The notes under the pieces: model-generated | The model's database searches: none | What the model was told of the DNA's origin: nothing | What the model saw: the letters and a program-made list of their open reading frames with translations, nothing else | Shown here: positions 61,570 through 64,000 of the stretch, in pieces | Numbering within the stretch: position 1 is the stretch's first letter | Layout: the number at the start of each line of letters is the position of its first letter | Assembly: GCF_028863665.1 (NCBI RefSeq) | Contig: NZ_JARBFX010000001.1 | Coordinates: 186,001-250,000 of the forward strand | Length of the DNA stretch: 64,000 bases | Direction: 5' to 3' | From: Aquabacter sediminis | GTDB lineage: Bacteria > Pseudomonadota > Alphaproteobacteria > Rhizobiales > Xanthobacteraceae | Translations under genes and position numbers: made by a program

Positions 61570-63447
61570 TCAGACCGCCCAGCAGGCGCAGCCCAGCGCA
61601 CCCCAGAAGCTCTTCAGATCCGAGATCGGCAGCTTGCGTGACCAGGCGCCGGCATGATCGTGACCATGGACATTGCAGGCGCTGGCGCACCCACATTGGG
61701 CCATCGCCATGCGGCGCAGGGAGTTCTTGCCGGCCCCGTCCGGCTCGCCCCAGGCGGCATAGCCCTTGAAGGTGCGGACCGGCGACCAGTCCGGCATGGC
61801 CGGCGGGGGGGCGCTCTCGTCAAGGCCGGCGAAGCCACCGGCGCCATAGACGATTTTCCCGCCCACGATCGTCATCTCTGCGGTGATGTGCGAGATCTCG
61901 TCCTCGGCGCAGGCGAAGAAGTCGCGGTCGGGCACGATCAGATCGGCGAGCTGGCCGGCGACGATGCGGCCCTTCTTGCCCTCCTCGTTGGAGAACCAGG
62001 TGACGTTCTCGGTCCACATCCTGAGCGCCGTCTCACGGTCGAGGCAGTTGCGCTGCGGCGTGATCCGCAGCCCTCCGACGGTCCGGCCCGTGATCAGCCA
62101 GGCGAGCGAGACCCAGGGATTGTAGGAGGCGACGCGTGTCGCATCCGTACCGGCCGAGGTCTTGATGCCCTTTTCGAGCATCCGCGCCACCGGCGGCGTC
62201 GCCTCGGCTGCACCAAGGCCGTAGCGTTCGACGAAGTACTCGCCTTGATAGGCCATGCGGTGCTGGACGGCGACGCCGCCGCCGAGGGCCGCGATGCGGT
62301 CGATGGACCGTTCCGAAATCGTCTCGGCATGGTCGAAGAACCAGTTCAGCCCCTTGAGCGGGATGTCCTGGTCGACCTTTTCGAACACGTCGAGCGCCCG
62401 CGAGATCGTCTCGTCATAGGTCGCGTGCAGGCGCCAGGGCCAGCGGTTCTCGGCCAGGATGCGCACGACGCCTTCCAGGTCGCCTTCCATCTCGGGGGGC
62501 ATGTCGGGGCGCGGCTCGCGGAAATCCTCGAAATCGGCCGCCGAGAACACCAGCATCTCGCCGGCCCCGTTGTGGCGGAAGTAGTCGTCGCCCTGCTTGT
62601 ACTTCGAGGTCTTCGTCCAGTTGAGGAAGTCGTCCTTCTCCTGCTTCGGTTTCTGCGTGAACAGGTTGTAGGCGAGGCGGATGGTCAGCAGATTTTCGTC
62701 GGCGAGCTTTTGGATGACGGCATAATCATCAGGATAGTTCTGGAAGCCGCCGCCGGCATCGATTGCACCGGTTACGCCGAGTCGATTGAGCTCGCGCATG
62801 AAATGCCGGGTCGAATTCAACTGGTAGTCGAAGGGCAGCTTCGGCCCCTTGGCCAAAGTGGCGTAGAGGATGCCAGCGTTCGGCCGCGCCAGCAGGAGGC
62901 CGGTCGGATTGCCATTGGCGTCGCGGGTGATCTCGCCGCCGGGCGGGTTTGGCGTATCCTTCGTATAGCCCACCGCCCGCAAGGCGGCACCGTTCAGGAG
63001 CGCCCGGTCGTAGAGATGCAGGATGAAGACCGGCGTGTCGGGCGCGACCGCGTTCAGCTCCTCGATCGTCGGCAGCCGCTTCTCGGCGAATTGGTGCTCC
63101 GTGAAGCCGCCGACGACGCGCACCCATTGCGGCGGCGGCGTCACCGCGACCTGGCGCTTCAGCATCGACATGGCGTCGGCGAGGGAGCGTACCCCGTCCC
63201 AACGCAGCTCCATGTTGAAGTTCAGACCGCCGCGAATGATGTGCAGATGGTTGTCGATGAGCCCGGGCAGCACGCGCTTGCCCTTCAGGTCGACGATTTT
63301 CGTGTCGGGGCCGGCATGTGCCATCACCTCGGCTTCGCGGCCGACGGCGAGAAAGCGCCCCGCGCGGATCGCAACAGCGCTGGCCGTGGGATTGGTGCGG
63401 TCGAGCGTGGTGATCAGCCCGCTGTGAAGGATCAGGTCGGCGGACAT
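61570..63447 (-). CDS. YtcJ-like amidohydrolase (Amidohydro_3)
   Basis: A 625-residue metal-dependent hydrolase. Metal-binding residues are in LPGLIDNHLHIIRGG (HxH), and a second-shell block is FFDHAETISERSIDRIAALGGG, with the aspartate in SAGTDATRVASYNPW. The C-terminal GQLADLIVPDRDFFACAEDEISHITAEMTIVGGKIVYG ends the catalytic fold. A ~75-residue tail follows, holding a Cys/His-rich segment (QCGCASACNVHGHDHAG and GALGCACW) not usual in the family. ATG at 63447 follows GGAGGAAACGCG. Its neighbours (XapX, DoxX, MFS) form a set seen in many proteobacteria, function unknown. Confidence 0.88.
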   Translation of the reverse strand: MSADLILHSGLITTLDRTNPTASAVAIRAGRFLAVGREAEVMAHAGPDTKIVDLKGKRVLPGLIDNHLHIIRGGLNFNMELRWDGVRSLADAMSMLKRQVAVTPPPQWVRVVGGFTEHQFAEKRLPTIEELNAVAPDTPVFILHLYDRALLNGAALRAVGYTKDTPNPPGGEITRDANGNPTGLLLARPNAGILYATLAKGPKLPFDYQLNSTRHFMRELNRLGVTGAIDAGGGFQNYPDDYAVIQKLADENLLTIRLAYNLFTQKPKQEKDDFLNWTKTSKYKQGDDYFRHNGAGEMLVFSAADFEDFREPRPDMPPEMEGDLEGVVRILAENRWPWRLHATYDETISRALDVFEKVDQDIPLKGLNWFFDHAETISERSIDRIAALGGGVAVQHRMAYQGEYFVERYGLGAAEATPPVARMLEKGIKTSAGTDATRVASYNPWVSLAWLITGRTVGGLRITPQRNCLDRETALRMWTENVTWFSNEEGKKGRIVAGQLADLIVPDRDFFACAEDEISHITAEMTIVGGKIVYGAGGFAGLDESAPPPAMPDWSPVRTFKGYAAWGEPDGAGKNSLRRMAMAQCGCASACNVHGHDHAGAWSRKLPISDLKSFWGALGCACWAV

Positions 63448-63544
63448 CGCGTTTCCTCCGGATGCCGAGAATTGGTTTGGTGACAAGGTCGGGGGTGGAA
63501 GCCGGGCGCGGCGAGCCCGCCCGGCCCGCTGCGTCGGGCCGGTA

Positions 63545-63817
63545 TCAGCCTTTGTCGCCCTCGTCCGTGGCGGACCCCTGGTGCGTCCCGGCCGGAAGAT
63601 GCCCGAAGACATGGGGCTTCACCTGGCGCTGCCAGGACTGCGAGGCCGGGGCCTTGGCCCATAGGCCCTTCACCAGCGGCGGCAATTGCTCGCCGACGAG
63701 AATGCCGAACAGTCCCACCAGAGCGATCACCGGCGGGGCCGGCGACCGGACATTGATGAGGCTATAGATCACGCCGACCAGCAGGCCGGCGCCGAGCGAC
63801 ATCAGGTAGATCTTCAT
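63545..63817 (-). CDS. XapX domain protein (DUF1427)
   Basis: A 90-residue small membrane protein. Two helices (IYLMSLGAGLLVGVIYSLI and PPVIALVGLFGILVGEQLPPLV) with SLINVRSPAPPVIALVGLFG match the XapX domain. The remaining ~40 residues are hydrophilic. The function is unknown. Its ATG overlaps the stop of the upstream alpha/beta hydrolase (ATGA). Confidence 0.85.
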   Translation of the reverse strand: MKIYLMSLGAGLLVGVIYSLINVRSPAPPVIALVGLFGILVGEQLPPLVKGLWAKAPASQSWQRQVKPHVFGHLPAGTHQGSATDEGDKG

Positions 63818-64000
63818 GATACCACCGGATTGAGGGCCGAATTTGCACCGCCGGCGATGCTTGCGACCGCGTCCTTGATCACACCGGCCACGGCATCCGG
63901 CTGGGAAAGCAGAGCCATGTGGCTGGCAGAGAGCTCCGTCGTGCGGGCCGACATCCGCGCCGCCAAGGCGCGCTGGAGCGCTACATCGACCGCGCGATCA
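63814..64000 (-). CDS. Alpha/beta hydrolase, C-terminal fragment (5' end outside window)
   Basis: The last 62 codons of a minus-strand gene whose start lies beyond the window. The segment translates to ...VALQRALAARMSARTTELSAS HMALLSQPDAVAGVIKDAVAS... and ends ALNPVVS. The SHMALLSQPDAVAGVI block is the usual C-terminal end of alpha/beta hydrolases, with the catalytic histidine in SHM. It overlaps XapX by 4 nt, so it is probably the upstream partner in the XapX-amidohydrolase operon. Confidence 0.75.
   Translation of the reverse strand, partial: DRAVDVALQRALAARMSARTTELSASHMALLSQPDAVAGVIKDAVASIAGGANSALNPVVS

Noticed and set aside
61654-63483. 609-codon plus-strand frame opposite the amidohydrolase
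   Set aside because: Valine/aspartate/arginine-rich shadow; the minus-strand gene has the metal-site motifs and ribosome site.
1-64000. tRNA, rRNA, riboswitch, CRISPR, insertion sequence or prophage genes
   Set aside because: None recognised by eye. A covariance-model and repeat search would be needed to exclude small RNAs.

Overview
This window looks like chromosomal DNA from a high-GC alphaproteobacterium of the order Hyphomicrobiales, probably near Xanthobacteraceae (Xanthobacter/Azorhizobium/Ancylobacter-like). This rests on the high-GC third codon positions, the lexA-comEC/gltX and tatABC-serS-surE housekeeping blocks, and recalled similarity of many proteins. No database search was possible, so the taxon is an inference. 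No rRNA, tRNA, CRISPR array, transposase, integrase or phage gene was seen. Genes are densely packed, often with 1-8 nt stop/start overlaps.

Layout. (1) 1-16.2 kb is core: the 3' end of lexA, a large four-repeat Hint-domain protein, comEC (minus), gltX, a TusA-like protein, an orphan FbpC-type ABC ATPase, tatA-tatB-tatC, serS, surE, a Tat-exported GGCT-fold protein (minus), a malyl-CoA lyase-like CitE-family enzyme and hspQ. (2) 16.4-21.3 kb: a LysR regulator, a beta-hydroxyacid dehydrogenase, an aldehyde dehydrogenase and a DUF3100 membrane protein form a small catabolic module. (3) 21.4-28.9 kb: a GntR/FCD regulator, a polar-amino-acid-type ABC importer, and an enzyme operon (AA_synth/DUF1185, alpha/beta hydrolase, aldehyde dehydrogenase, iron alcohol dehydrogenase). 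The same perfect palindrome, TGGCATGCCA, precedes both operons. (4) 29.1-44.5 kb: a YciF-type stress protein, then two back-to-back NitT/TauT-type ABC importer operons with two regulators between them. The left (minus) operon carries permease, ATPase, binding protein, flavin-reductase-like protein and nitrilase. The right (plus) operon carries binding protein, COG0523 GTPase, cyclic-amidohydrolase-type enzyme, MmgE/PrpD protein, octopine/nopaline-dehydrogenase-like protein, permease and ATPase. (5) 44.5-48.5 kb: two LysR regulators, a SnoaL-like/SDR pair and a lipoprotein L,D-transpeptidase. (6) 48.6-58.3 kb: an AraC regulator divergent from a TonB receptor, followed by FhuC/FhuD/FhuB-like importer genes, a DUF2218-SIP ferric-siderophore reductase and an exporter-fold ABC protein. 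(7) 58.6-64 kb (all minus): an alpha/beta hydrolase (cut by the window end), XapX protein, YtcJ-like amidohydrolase, DoxX protein, MFS transporter and YcaC-like hydrolase.

The most promising undescribed systems are the GntR regulon sharing one palindrome, with unknown substrate; the paired importer/catabolic operons, one of which puts a metallochaperone GTPase beside an amidohydrolase and an opine-dehydrogenase homologue; and the siderophore operon, where a SIP reductase directly precedes an exporter-fold ABC protein, like a split form of mycobacterial IrtA. Three of the four ABC binding-protein genes are followed by a perfect GC-rich hairpin before the next gene, which suggests differential expression within those operons.
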